DNA from: Armigeres subalbatus
Taxonomy: Eukaryota; Arthropoda; Insecta; Diptera; Culicidae
NCBI RefSeq assembly: GCF_024139115.2
Contig: NC_085140.1
Location: 315,707,259 to 315,771,258, forward strand
Direction of reading: 5' to 3'
Length of the DNA: 64,000 nucleotides
Below, in pieces: positions 1 to 11,280 of this stretch. The position numbers and the translations under genes were made by a program. Numbering within the stretch: position 1 is the stretch's first letter; every line of letters starts with the position of its first letter. Under the pieces are notes generated by a model. That model was given only the letters and a program-made list of their open reading frames with translations, had not been told where the DNA came from and did no database searches.

Positions 1-470
1 AATCAGAAAGAAACAAAAAATGTTACGCCCATTTCAAATGTCAAAACAAGATTAAAACATATACTAAGTAATTAACCCTTCCCTCATTGGGTAGTTCTTC
101 GAGATGTTTTTTCTTCGGTGTTGATTAGGTGTTTAAATTTGTATTTGCCCGAAAACATTTGAGTAACTAAATGCGACATCAGTTCTTATTATTTAAATTT
201 AATAAGAACCGATGTCGCCTTTNNNNNNNNNNNNNNNNNNNNNNNTGAGAAATTTTCAGAAAAGTTATAATTGCGTTTGTCCATTCTCCGCAAAATATTT
301 TCCTTATTTCATCTTAGCAACGATTCGTTATTTTGACTGAGATAGTGACGAAAAATATGTTTGCAAAAATAAAATATAAATTTGTTATGCGTTATTAAAT
401 AATTTAAAAGGTAAAAAAATTGAATCCTCTTGCATCTATTGCATCTATTGCATCTTCTATCTTCTTCTCT
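1..470. other. AT-rich non-coding flank with assembly gap and palindrome
   Basis: No coding region was seen. Bases 223-245 are 23 Ns. Immediately left of the gap, 173-218 forms an inverted repeat: GCGACATC and GATGTCGC bracket complementary arms (GTTCTTATTA / TAATAAGAAC) around an AT centre. A hairpin ending beside a gap suggests the gap is an assembly or sequencing failure caused by the fold. Bases 430-470 are a short CATCTATTG/CTTCT simple repeat. Confidence 0.8.
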
Positions 471-524
471 TCTATATATATAAAAACCAATCTATGTATG
501 TATGTTCGCTAACTACTTCTGAAC

Positions 525-1262
525 CACTTGGCCGATTTCAACCAAATTTGGTACAGACATTCTCTATCCTCAGGGGAAGTTAACAAAGGGGTGGGATGGT
601 CATGTAGAAAAGGGAGGGGTGGTGGGAGGGTTTTGTTCAGAAAACGAACAATTCTGTGTAACTTTCAACTCCCAGGACCGATTTCAACCAAATTTTGTAC
701 ACATATTCACTACGAGGAGGTAATCATATGGGAGGGGATTTGGGAAAGGGGGAGGGGTCTGGAGGGAGGGTTTTGTTTAGAAAACGGGCAATTCAAAGTA
801 AATCATGAACCCCTGTACCGATTTCAACCAAATTTGGTACACACATTCTACATCATAAGGAAAAGATAACAAAGGGGATGGGATGGTCATTGGAAAAAAG
901 GGGAGGGTATAGGGGGAGGTGTTGTCTTTGGAAAACGAGCAACTCAGTGTAACTCCCAACCCCCAGGACCGATTTCAATCAAATTTTGTACACATATTCA
1001 CTATGAGGAGGTAATCATATGGGAGGGGATTTGGGAAAGGGGGAGGGGTCTGAAGGGAGGGGTATTGTTCAGAAAACGGGCAATTTAGTGTAACTTCTGA
1101 ACCCCTGTACCGATTTCAACCAAATTTGGTACACACATTTTCTATCCCTAGGAGAAGATAACAAAGGGGGTGAAATGGCCGTTGAGAAAAGAGGAAGGGT
1201 AAAGGGAAAGCGGTTGTCTTTAGAAAACGGGCAATTCAGTGTAACTCCTGACCCCCAGGACC
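525..1262 (+). repeat. ~145-bp tandem repeats, five copies
   Basis: The phrase CCGATTTCAACCAAATTTGG recurs with small changes near 531, 675, 818, 966 and 1116, giving a period of about 145 bp. A further copy lies near 1660, after the AT-rich block. Each unit also has a purine-rich stretch (GGGAGGGG) and an 'AGAAAACGGGCAATTCAGTG' segment. ORFs in this region are by-products of the repeat. Similar tandem units occur inside Helitron-like elements elsewhere in the window (59836, 43355). Confidence 0.8.
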
Positions 1263-1264
1263 AA

Positions 1265-1625
1265 TTCTAAGCAGATTAAATGATTAAATCATTCAACTCT
1301 ATGATTAAAGATTATGATTAATGAATTATAATTTTTGAAAATGATGACTGATAATGATTAATGATTAAATTCATTTTTGACAATAATTAACGATTATGAA
1401 TAGTGAAAAAACCGTTGGATTATGATTAACGATTACCGATCGTGATTAAATGTTGACACACTATGTGTATGGTTAATGATTAACGATCGATATGATTAAT
1501 GATTGATGATTATGAATGATCAAATTGCATAGTGATCCATAATCGAGTAACCTTTATTCCAAATTTTAAAAGGTATGATAATTATATGATAATGATTCAA
1601 GATTAATAAATAAAAGCAAGGTATG
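1265..1625. repeat. Degenerate GATTAATGATTA simple repeat
   Basis: The stretch is made of variants of ATGATTAATGATTA with occasional GATCGAT interruptions. It is AT-rich and has no coding potential. It separates the last Helitron-like tandem unit from the isolated copy at about 1660. Confidence 0.75.
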
Positions 1626-2089
1626 CAATGATCCAATGTTCCAGCATAACTTCTGTACCCCTTGCCCGATTTCAACCAAATTTGGAACAAACATTCTTTT
1701 CTTAAGAAGGCGAAGATGACAGGGATCGATCAACTCAACACTTCATCGAAATCATGGTTTGCCCAGAGAAAAGCAATGATTAAAGTGTTTCCTTCTGGAC
1801 GGTAAATGTGATCATTTCTTTAAAAATAGACGTTTTTCCGGAATAAGGCATCGGTGGATGTTACTCCTTCTTTATAAATAGGCGCTTGCCGGGAATAAAA
1901 GCGATTTTGGGTTTGATCCCATTTTCAAAATCAGTCAATGTTTTCAAATGTAATCTACCTTCTTTTAATCAAATGATGAAATATCAATAAGAAAACACAA
2001 TTATCCTTTTGACCTATTCCAATTCCGATGGTGAAAAAAACTGCGAATTAAACTGGCAACTCCGAGCAAGGCCGGGTACATACAGCTAG

Positions 2090-4000
2090 TAATCTTTAAA
2101 ATTAAATAATGGAAGAGCCGATATTACGGTTTCGTCAATTCTTACCACATTTAAAAAAGTTTCAAACTAACAAATAAAAATTCTCAAAATTTTGCATCCA
2201 ATTTTACGCCTGACAACGAAAAATCACTTTCGCCTTGAAACGAGGGACAATGTCTTTTTACGTCGGGTTAAATTTAATCTTTTCACATCACTTATGCCTC
2301 TGCAGTGACAAGGTTGGAACGCAGTCGCTGAAATGGAGAAGGTGGCTAACAAGAGAACTCTCCATAGGCAACATCACCAGCACCGTCCCCACATCATGGT
2401 CGTTTTTCATGCGGAAACTAGAAAATTGGTTCGCCTTCATCGGCAAGCATGGAATAATAAATTCTCAACCTGTAAGGATCTATAGAAATCACTTCCCTTC
2501 CCGTTCAGTAAAGGGTGACACGAGGCGTAAAATTCTTACCAACTGAAAGAAGGAAAAAGATTGAGTGCGAGCGACGAATTTTCGCTATCGTCATTATTCT
2601 GCTCCAGAAGAACGTCGAAGAATGAAGGAATGTAGGTCTGGGTGCCAACAAGTGCGGACGTAAGGAGTTTGCATATGAATGCAATTCTTAACCTGATTTG
2701 CAATCTAATAGACATTTTTGTACGCGTTTCGAACCCCACCACCGAGGTCAATATTCCAAGGCAAGGATTTCCTTCTTGGGTGAAAATTTAGTGGGACAGC
2801 ATCATAGCATCATGGTGCTTTGCGGAAAAGGTTCGTGCTGGAATTTGTCGAAGAATGTGGTTTTCTGGTTTCTTTTCTTGAACCCGAATAGCGAAATTCA
2901 TCATCTTGAAAGGACACTTCGGGATGAAAGGAGTTGTATGACGATAGCGGGATTGAATGTACCCAAGTCGATGCACGTGCTGTGAAGTGTGGTGAATGAC
3001 TAGCCTTAGCATACCAATGAATATCGGAGAGGATTTGGAATTTGCAACCCCCTCACCGATGTTGAACTCGTTTCACTTGTCCAACAAGTGGCGTTCGGAA
3101 GAAGTGGGTTTGGGTACTTGATTTTTCTAGTGCTAGTTGCAACATTCCTTGTGCATACTCAATGGTAATATTTAAAATCAAAAGAATTGAAAGAGCTTTA
3201 ATCGATTTGTCTACTGGAGATTTAATTTCAATAATAATTGCATACCCATGTCCATGTCCAGCGGTAACTAACGTATACATTATAAAACTTGCAATGTAAT
3301 CAAGCTGAATTGCATTGAACGCGTCTTTTTACGGTTGAATACTCAACATTGGATCAATCATACTAGTGAATGAATGATTAAATATCTCTGTGGAAGTCAG
3401 AACAGTGAGAGTCAAACAGAATTGAGAATAAATGTGTTCTGCGTTTAATTATCGCACAAACCATCCAATGAAGCTAATTTACTCGCAATCAAAGGCACCG
3501 AAAAATGTTTTCAGCTGGTACTTTATTCCGTTTCGATTAACAAAATAAAAGAGGACACTGCTGAATTCTCCTTGCTGCAAAGCTGTGCGATTTAAATATG
3601 ACGTCCAATATTTTTTGAGATTTCTAAGCTACCCTCCCCCCCCTCAGTCACACTTTTTTGATTACTTAGCTTATGCACTGCCCTATTTACTCAGACTTCC
3701 TCCTGAAAAAAAATTGAACGACCCCTGCTCTCATTTCGGTTGAAACGTTTTTGAATGTAATAATTTTCAATTTCAATTGGCTCAAGACTCCATCACAATG
3801 TTTTGAAAATTAATGACTGTATCACTTGTTGGTAATAGTGATGCAATTGATACGGAAAAGTGCAGCAGCGATAAATAAATGTTGTTTACAACTGGGGTGG
3901 GTGGAAATGGGGTGGTAAAAATATGCCAGCTGATGCATAATGTTGCCAAACTTGACGAATTGTTTTTTTTTATCATAAGACATGTTCATAATGTATCAAA
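2090..4000. other. Unassigned non-coding or decayed sequence
   Basis: No recognisable gene or repeat boundary was found. Short open frames exist (the longest is about 103 codons at 2235-2546, +) but none shows a known motif, splice context or biased composition. A C-rich run lies at 3637-3650. Confidence 0.5.
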
Positions 4001-4221
4001 TAGGGAAACTGCTCCTTGAATTCATACCATGTACCCAAATCAATACCATTCGAAAACAAAGAATCGGTGCGCAAATTGTTTTATTTATCATTTTTGTGAA
4101 TTTTTTCAGCAGTGAGCACGCCGGAAAACAACAAAACACGACACAAATTGAGCCTAAATTGCCTGTTTTGCGAATGTTATTGATATAGGAGCATGTTATT
4201 AATAATGGAACAGATACCCTA
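4001..4221 (+). mobile_element. MITE, copy A (inverted copy at 43679-43891)
   Basis: The termini are imperfect inverted repeats: TAGGGAAACTGCTCC on the left and the complement of TAGGGTATCTGTTCC on the right, matching at 12 of 15 positions. The same sequence occurs in reverse orientation at 43679-43891 with high similarity across its whole length, so the element is mobile and dispersed. No transposase is present. The superfamily is unresolved because the flanking duplication is unclear. Confidence 0.7.
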
Positions 4222-4778
4222 TATGGGTATTTATCGATTTAAAAAATTGTATACACCACTTAGAATGTAATAGAAGCTTACATAACATGTTTAAATATTT
4301 ATTTTTGGTTTTATATGAATCTGGCAACGCTGAATAGATGATTATTTGCTTGTGCATGCACATCTTTGTTTGCGTGTTGGCTGGCGTATACGTTGTATTG
4401 TTCGGATTGAATGAAGTTGCATCGCGTAGCTTTTGTACTCACCATTTCACTTATTGCGCTAGTAAATTTGAATCTTCCGTAATTTATTGCATTCACAATA
4501 CGGTCGTCAAATTTGTCTCTCACTCACAAATTCCCAGCACTTTCCCAGTTTTTATTTTCGAATCCCCAGATTTCATTTGGAATGCTCAGGATTTCAATAG
4601 AATTTTCAGGGATTTCTGAAATTTCTCAGGGATTCCCGGAATTTTTAGCATAGAATTGGAGGATATTGAAAGGAATACATACTAGGTTGCCAGATGGCAA
4701 CTAAAAGAGAGTGGAATTATAGGTATTTGAAAGGTTCCGTTTTGTACTACCCTTGCTTATGGTGCTACACAAGACAAG
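4222..4778. other. Unassigned AT-rich sequence
   Basis: No gene was recognised. The stretch 4560-4650 contains degenerate TTCAGGGATTTC-type repeats related to the GGAATTTCC-rich sequence seen near 57100-58900. Confidence 0.45.
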
Positions 4779-4954
4779 TTAACCCTTATGCGGCCAACAA
4801 AAAAAAACACACGTGGATGGCCGACAGGGTACCCGTGTTCCACTAAATTGATATTCTCATAACTTCAACAATTTTCAACCGATTTGGATAATTTTGACAG
4901 TTTTGGAAACAGAAACTCATATACTTTTTGCTAATTGTCAATGTTTACAGCTTA

Positions 4955-6412
4955 TGCCCATGGTTATTCAAGAAATCTTTGAAGTAAGGCTTAAGAGTCT
5001 ACATGCGTAACCAAAGGCCATTCAACCAGTTTCAAATATGCTACAAGCTCTTTGCGCTTCTTAGAATTGAAGGTGTTCACAGTATATGCTTCGGGTAATG
5101 CAAAAATCCCTGAAATGAGGTCTTAGTCTTCCGAGAAATCTCTGGAGTAAAGCCTAAAGATCTACTCGCGTTACCAAAGGCCTATAATGCAAATTCAAAT
5201 ACGGTACATGCTCTTCGTGGTACTTAGCATAGAATGCGTTCACAGTATATGTTCCGAGTCATCCAAGAAATCTCTGGAGTAAGGCCTTAAGGTCTACACT
5301 CGTAACCATGGGTCTATGGACTTGTCTCAAAAGTGGTACATGCTCTTTGCGCATCTTGAAATCAAATGTGATCACTACATATGTTCTGCGCTATCGAAGA
5401 AATCTCTCGGATAAGTCCTCTGGCGCCTTCATTGCATATGTTCATGGGTATCCAAGAAAACCCTGAAAAAAGGCCTTCAGGTCTACACGCGTAACCAGAG
5501 ATCTTTTAGATTGTTTCAAAACCGATACATGCCCTTTGTGGTACATAGAAAAGAGCGTTTTCATTGCATATGTTGCTGGTCATCCAAGAAAATCCTGGAA
5601 AAGGCCTTAAGATCTACACGCGTAACCAGAGGTCTTTTAGATTGTTTAAAAACTGGTACATGCCCTTTGTGGTACATAGAATAGAACGCCTTTATTGCAT
5701 ATGTTCATGGTCATCCAAGAAAACCCTGAAAAGGCCTTAAGATCTACACACGTAACCAAAGATCTCTCAGATTTTTTCAAAAGTGTTACATGCCCTTTGT
5801 GGTACATAGAATAGATTGCGTCCATTACATAGTTTCAAGGTCATCCAAGAAAACCCTGGAATAGGCCTTTAAATCTACATGGGTACCCAGAGATCTTTTG
5901 GCTTGTTTCAAAAATGGTACATGCCCTTTGTGGTACATATAATAGAATACGTCCATTGCATATGTTTATGGTCTTCCAAGAAAATGCTAGAATAGGCCTC
6001 AGGATCTTCACACGTAACCAGATACCTTTCGGATTGTTTCAAAAGTGGCATATGCCCTTTGTGGTACATAGAATATACCGCTTTCATTGCATATGTTCAT
6101 GGGTATCCAAGAGAACACTTGAACAATCAGCAAGAATTTCACGCGTAACCAGAGTTCTTTCGGCCGGTTGAATAGTTATACATGCCTTTTATTGTACGTA
6201 GAATAGAATGCACCCATTTTAAATGTTCATGGTCATCAAAGAAAACCCTGAAGTAAGGCATTAGGATCTACACCAGAGATATATCAGCCTGTCTTAAATT
6301 TGGTACATGTCTTTGGGGCCCATGAATAAAATGCGTTCATGGCATATGCTAATGGTCATCCTAGAAAATTATGGAGTAAGACTTACACGGCTTACACGAA
6401 TATCTAGAGGGT
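4955..6412 (+). repeat. Satellite array A, ~131-bp monomer, about 11 copies
   Basis: The phrase CATGCCCTTTGTGGTACATA recurs at about 5528, 5659, 5789, 5920 and 6051, giving a period of 130-131 bp. Other constant pieces are AAGGCCTTAAGATCTACACG, CGTAACCAGAG and CATATGTTCATGGTCATCCA. Copies nearest the transposon end are more diverged (4955-5400); those at 5450-6180 are the most alike. Short ORFs across it are repeat by-products. Confidence 0.85.
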
Positions 6413-6414
6413 CT

Positions 6415-6642
6415 TTAAGGTCACTCCTTACGGAATCCAAGTTTCAAAGTGCTCGCGTTTTTGGGGGCACACCACTCGATACGGAAGCAGCGCAAAACTG
6501 TCATTTTTATTATTTCACTCATGCTGCGACGCAGCAAAGCTGAATCAACAAAAATGACAGTTGTGTGCCGCCTCCAGATCAATTGGTGTGCCCCGAAAAC
6601 GCGAGCACTTTGAAACTTGTATTCCGTGAGGAGTGTCCTTAA
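6415..6642. mobile_element. Nested 228-bp TTAA MITE
   Basis: TTAA at 6415-6418 and 6639-6642 bracket an element with about 60-bp inverted arms: GGTCACTCCTTACGGAATCC on the left, complement of GGACACTCCTCACGGAATAC on the right, continuing through TCAAAGTGCTCGCGTTTT. It interrupts array A of the larger TTAA element, so it inserted later. It has no coding capacity; the only open frames run through the palindromic arms. Confidence 0.85.
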
Positions 6643-7435
6643 TCTAATTTTAATATGGTACATGATCTCGGCGTGAAGTTGTATCGTTCCAATTTATTAA
6701 CATTTTGCATTTCCAAAGCATAGACAACTTCATATTAGTGCTATCAATGAAGTTTGTATACTACCTGGAACCAACAACAACAAGACAACAATAACTACTA
6801 GGAATGCTAATATATCAAGATGAGGCTTCACATCTTGTTTATTCTTCAATAACTGCCCAGAGCTAATGACAACAACTTGTACTACTTGAAATGCAAACAT
6901 ATACCAATAGCCTTCCGTTCGTGGGTTGATCTACAGATCATTCCTATATGGAGTTCATAGACTACCTAGTACCATGGCAAAAACAAAAACTACATCGTAC
7001 GTTCGATATTTGCATGTCATTCAACTGCAATTCGATAGTCGCAACAGTTTTACAGTTATCGAACCGCTAAACTTCAAGCCGATGACAGACTCAATGACAG
7101 CTGCATTGCGCTGCACATTTAGATGCACTTCTCTTGCATTTGACGTCGATTGACAACTGTTTGACGTCTAGAGTGCGTTGCAGTTATCGAACGGCATTCG
7201 ATAACTGAAGTAAACATTTTGTCACTCCCAGATTTTGTCTACCCCTGATTTTGCCTAACCCGATTTTATCACGTTTTCGACCCAATTTGCCACAAACAAT
7301 AAAGATTTTCATGAAATAACTCACTGCCTGTAGCTTATTATGAATCATTTATGAGTACCTGTTAATAAGTTTGTAAGTCTCTTCGACAAAAAAAAAAACG
7401 GATTCCATTCACGTATTTTGCCTTGCCTTCATTAC
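6643..7435. other. Middle region of the TTAA element, non-satellite
   Basis: This separates the two arrays. It contains one palindrome, CAGTTATCGAACGGC followed by ATTCGATAACTG (about 7181-7209), and another CAGTTATCGAAC near 7053, which may be ends of a decayed MITE. The segment 7210-7300 has CAGATTTTGTCTACCCCTGA-type sequence. No gene was recognised. Confidence 0.5.
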
Positions 7436-7439
7436 GGAG

Positions 7440-9895
7440 CCCACGCCAATGAAAATAACTACTTAAAATACAAACATATACCAAGAAGGGGTCTCACAAC
7501 TTGTTTATTTTCAAATAAGTGCCTCCATTAAGGAGGTTGATCCATTGACCTTGACTCTATTCCATAGACTACCTGGAGCTCAAGACAACAACAAGAACTA
7601 CTTGGAATACAAACATATACCAAGATGGGGTCACAAAACTTGTTTATTCTTCGATAACTGCCTCCATTACGGAGATTGATCTACAGAACTTCGGTGGGGT
7701 TTGGTCCCACGATACCAGTACGCTAGACAGGTGTTTCCCTACTAAGCTACGAAGGACCTTCGTCGTCCTCCGCATCTTAGCGGGTACTGATGAAACCAAA
7801 TTCACAGCACCGGGCATGTAGCCGAACTCTCGTAATATATTCTCAGAACTAACTCTCTCATATATGTTTTTGTATAATGCCAACCAAGTAGGATGAGTAT
7901 TTAGTATTATCTGGCTCCTACACACTTGCTTCATCACCAACGGCGCTCGATGAAGTAGGGTTGTGTGAGATTGTACCAGTTGGTCGTCAGATCCCAACCC
8001 GACCACATAAGCGAAGAGAGATCGCCTTTCGAGTTCAGTACATTCAAAGTTAATTGCCTATGTTCCGGGTATTGGGCCACCCGGAGTGGAAATTAATTAC
8101 TATGTCTGAAACTCGATTATGCATATGCTATCTCATGTTGTGATAGATTAAGTTCGGAAAAGGTATTGGAGGAAAACCGCTACCTTCCGTCCCTCCCAGT
8201 TGTTCTTCAATAACTGCATCCGTTACGGAGGTTGATCCACCGACCTTGACTCTATGGAGTTCGTAGACTACCTGGAGTCCTCGACAACAACAAGAACTAC
8301 TTGGAATACACATATACCAAGAAGGGGTCACGCAACTTGTTTATTCTTCGATAACTGCCTCCGTTACGGAGATAGATCCGAAGATCTTGAGTGGAAAGAG
8401 TTCGTAGACTTCCTGGAACTCACGACCACAACAAGAACTACATGAAAAACAAACATATACCAAGAAGGGGTCACACAACTTGTTTATTTTTCAATAACTG
8501 CCTCCATTACGGAGATCGATCCACCGACCTTGAATCTATGGAGTTCGTAGACTACCTGGAGCCAACGACAACAACAAGAACTACTTGGAATACAAACATA
8601 TATCAAGAAGGGGTCACAAAACTTGTTTATTCTTCAAACGCTGCCTCCGTTACCGAGGTCGATCCCCAGACCTTGACTCTATGGAGTTCGTAGACTACCA
8701 GGAGTCTTCGACAACAACAAGAACTACTTGGAATACACACATATACCAAGAAGGGGTCACAACTTGTTTATTCATCGATAACTGCCTCCATTACGGAGAT
8801 TGTTCCGAAGACCTTGACTGTATGGAGTTCGTAGACTATCCGGAACTCACGACAACAACAAGAACTGCATGAAAAACAAACATATGTCAAGAAGGGGTCA
8901 CAAAACATGTTTATTCTTCAATAACTACCTCCATTACGGAGGTTGATCCACCGACCTTGAATCTATGAAGTTCGTAGATTACCTAGAGCCCGCGACATCA
9001 ACCAGAACTACTTGGAATACAAACATATGCCAAGAAGGGTCCACAAAACTTGTTTATTCTTCGATAACTCATTACGGAGATTGATTCGAAGACCTTTACT
9101 GTGTGGAATTCATAGACTACCTGGAACTCACGACAACAACAAGAACTACATGAAAAACAGATATATATATATATATCAAGAAGGGGTCACACAGCTTGTT
9201 TATTCTTCATTAACCGCCTCCATTACGGAGGTTGATCCACAGACCTTGAATTTATGGAGTTTGTAGACTACCTGGAACCAATGACAACAACAAGAATTAC
9301 TTGGAATACAAACAAATACCAAGAAGGAGTCACACAACTTGTTTATTCTTCAATAACTGCCTCCGTTGCTGAGGTTGATCAACAGATCTTGACTCTATGG
9401 AGTTCGTAGACTACCTGGAGCCCACGACAACAACAAGAACTACTTTGAATACAAACATATACCAAAAAGGGGTCACGCAACTGGTTTATTCTTCGATAAC
9501 TGCCTCCATCACGGAGATTGATCCGAAGACCTTGACTGTATGGAGTTCGTAGACTACCTTGAACTCACGACAACAACAAGAACTACATGAAAAACAGATA
9601 TATATCAAGAAGGGGTCACACAGCTTGTTTATTCTTCAATAACTGCCTCCGTTACTGAGGTTGATCCACAGATCTTGACTCTATGGAGTTCGTAGACTAC
9701 CTGGAGCCCACGACAACAACAAGAACTACTTTGAATACAAACATATACCAAAAAGGGGTCAGGCAACTGGTTTATTCTTCGTTAACTGCCTCCATTATGG
9801 AGATTGATCCGAAGACCTTGCCTGTATGGAGTTTGTAGACTACTTGGAATCAATGACAGCAACAAGAACTACTTGGAATGCAAACATGTTTTAAG
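7440..9895 (+). repeat. Satellite array B, ~143-bp monomer, about 14 copies with dimeric higher-order structure
   Basis: The phrase CTTGTTTATTCTTC recurs at about 7499, 7639, 8336, 8479, 8624, 8763, 8908, 9049, 9196, 9339, 9482, 9626 and 9768, with spacings of 139-147 bp. Two monomer types alternate: one with ACTCACGACAACAACAAG then CATGAAAAAC, the other with CCCACGACAACAACAAG then TTGGAATAC. The blocks at about 9340-9627 and 9628-9860 are nearly identical, which shows recent amplification of a ~287-bp dimer. A TA microsatellite expansion lies at 9161-9176. Confidence 0.85.
7690..8205 (-). mobile_element. Insertion in array B with tRNA-like (SINE-like) segment
   Basis: The 143-bp periodicity is interrupted by about 510 bp of unrelated DNA. 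On the minus strand, near 7750-7690, it contains GTAGCTTAGTAGGGAAACAC followed about 25 bases later by GGTATCGTGGGACCAAAC. These sit like degenerate pol III A and B boxes of a tRNA-derived SINE. The ends and target duplication could not be fixed. The 120-codon frame on the minus strand has no recognised motif. Confidence 0.4.
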
Positions 9896-9899
9896 AAAA

Positions 9900-10210
9900 G
9901 GTCATTGGATGACCCGGAACATATACTGTGAATTCGTTTTGAATTTACACGATAGACAAAGGTCTATCGTGTAAATTTACGTTAACAGACCATAAGATCT
10001 TATTCCAGAGATTTTTGGATGACTTAGGCCTTACTCCAGGGGTTTTGGAGACCCAGGATATATACTGTGAACACCGACTATTCTAAGAAGCGCAATGAGC
10101 ATGTAATATATTAGAAACTGGTTGATAGTCCTTCGGTTACGTGTGTAGACTCTCAAGCCTTACTTCAAAGATTTCTTGTATAACCATGGACAAAAGTTGT
10201 AAACCTTGAC
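9900..10210 (-). repeat. Array A monomers in inverted orientation
   Basis: About two 131-bp monomers of array A are present as reverse complement, forming the inner part of the long terminal inverted repeat of the TTAA element. A perfect palindrome is embedded at about 9952-9985: TTTACACGATAGAC, four bases, GTCTATCGTGTAAA. Confidence 0.75.
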
Positions 10211-10509
10211 TATGGGCAAAAAGTATATGAGTTTCTGTTTCCAAAACTGTCAAAATTATCCAAATCGGTTGAAAATTGTTAAAGTTATGAAAATATCAAT
10301 TTAGTGGAACACGGGTACCCTGTCGGCCATCCACGTGGTAAAAAAAATCAGATGCCCCTCCCCACGTCCCTCCTCACTGTATCAACGTGATTTTCTCACA
10401 GATGCTACATTTTATGGAGTTCTTAGATGTCACCGAGTTTCAGCTTTCAGCTATAAAAATTCATTGAAATAAAGGAACACGGGTACCCCGTCGGCCGCAT
10501 AAGGGTTAA

Positions 10510-11039
10510 AGACTGATCGGAAAAGTTTCGGAGTATTTGAGCGTGAGATGTTGTGGTCAATTCTCGGCGGTAAACAGGAAAATAGCATCTCACGCCGCTG
10601 CATGTACCATACGTACCACGTGTAGAAAGTATTCCAGTTAGATTCGCCCAAGATCGTGTTCAATGGTGGATGAAGATGATACTCAATTTGGTGTGGGATC
10701 ACTGAGAAGTTGCTGTAGTAAATACATAGTTTATAAGTTTCGGGAAAGCTTTGAAATCATTTAGGAAATTGTTCTTCAAATTCTATAAACTCCTCCCGGG
10801 CATCTAGAAAATTTTGATCTTTGTTGTACGCTTTTATGGTTTAGTTTAGTTCACTTTAATGAAATCAATTGCGTGCATTAGTGCTTATCACTTTTGAGAT
10901 TTCTTCAAGAAATAAGAAAAATGCTATATTTTCAGGTCTGTATATGTACACATATTATAATAAGCACTTATAATTAGCATGTTTCTCTAAGATCACACTT
11001 TTCATTATAAAATTTACACAAATGGAATCAATCCATGTC
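10510..11039. other. Sequence right of the TTAA element; possible decayed minus-strand exon
   Basis: On the minus strand, about 10702-10505 is an open frame that reads through the right edge of the TTAA element. Joined to the left flank (4778 downward) it would end at a stop 7 codons past the junction. The translated stretch has ordinary protein-like composition (for example ESNWNTFYTWYVWYMQ) but no family was recognised. 10750-11020 is AT-rich with no gene seen. Confidence 0.3.
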
Positions 11040-11044
11040 TTACT

Positions 11045-11280
11045 GTGGCTTCGACCCACGTCCGAATGGACCACGGAACTCAAGATCTATGGCTCCGGTA
11101 CCGACATCCCCTTTATTGTCTGTTCCTCCAAATTGCTGGATGCGGCGGTAACTCTGGCGGTCTTCAACTCCCGTCCAGCATCGCCGGAACGGGGTCCAGC
11201 GGCAGCACGGACTCACTGGGGCTTCAAATGGGCAGCGCGCTTTAGCGTCGATGGCACAATCTCCAGGGCAGCTACTGATA
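11045..11280 (+). pseudogene. Possible decayed coding stretch with frame switch
   Basis: This is GC-rich compared with its surroundings. One plus-strand frame gives [16 protein letters not shown] up to about 11155 and then stops; the next frame gives [18 protein letters not shown] and [18 protein letters not shown] before a stop near 11290. Both halves have the Gly/Ser/Pro-rich composition of a disordered protein region, which suggests one reading frame broken by an indel. The reverse strand is also open, so strand is uncertain. It was not recognised. It could be an exon fragment, a retro-pseudogene or a chance GC-rich stretch. Confidence 0.3.

Larger units (their letters stand above)
471..2089 (+). 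mobile_element. Helitron-like non-autonomous element
   Basis: The left end reads TCTATATATATAAAAACC, followed by a stretch in the style of 'ctatgtatgtatgttcgc', which is typical of the 5' ends of insect Helitrons. The right end reads GGCCGGGTACATACAGCTAG followed by T, matching the Helitron rule of a 3' CTRR end inserted before T. There are no TIRs and no target duplication, as expected. No Rep/helicase ORF is present, so the element would be non-autonomous. Weak point: the base before the 5' TC is T rather than the expected A. Alternative: two unrelated repeats that happen to bracket the region. Confidence 0.45.
4779..10509. mobile_element. piggyBac-like TTAA-flanked non-autonomous element carrying satellite arrays
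   Basis: The left boundary is TTAA-CCCTTATGCGGCC (TTAA at 4779-4782) and the right boundary is GGCCGCATAAGGG-TTAA (TTAA at 10506-10509). TTAA target sites with CCC/GGG termini are the hallmark of the piggyBac superfamily. Subterminal sequence is also inverted: GGCCGACAGGGTACCCGTG on the left, with two complements on the right, near 10310-10332 and 10475-10494. The inverted arms extend several hundred bases, because array A (131-bp monomers) reappears inverted at 9900-10210. There is no transposase ORF. The interior holds array A, a nested TTAA MITE, a middle region, array B and a nested tRNA-like insertion. Confidence 0.8.

Noticed and set aside
528..869. 113-codon frame
   Set aside because: It runs through ~145-bp tandem repeats of a Helitron-like element.
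7644..8006. 120-codon minus-strand frame
   Set aside because: It starts in satellite sequence and runs through a tRNA-like insertion; no protein motif.
7440..9895. CRISPR-like array of regular repeats
   Set aside because: The 143-bp monomers are contiguous and similar along their whole length, with no conserved repeat/variable spacer division, in a eukaryotic transposon.
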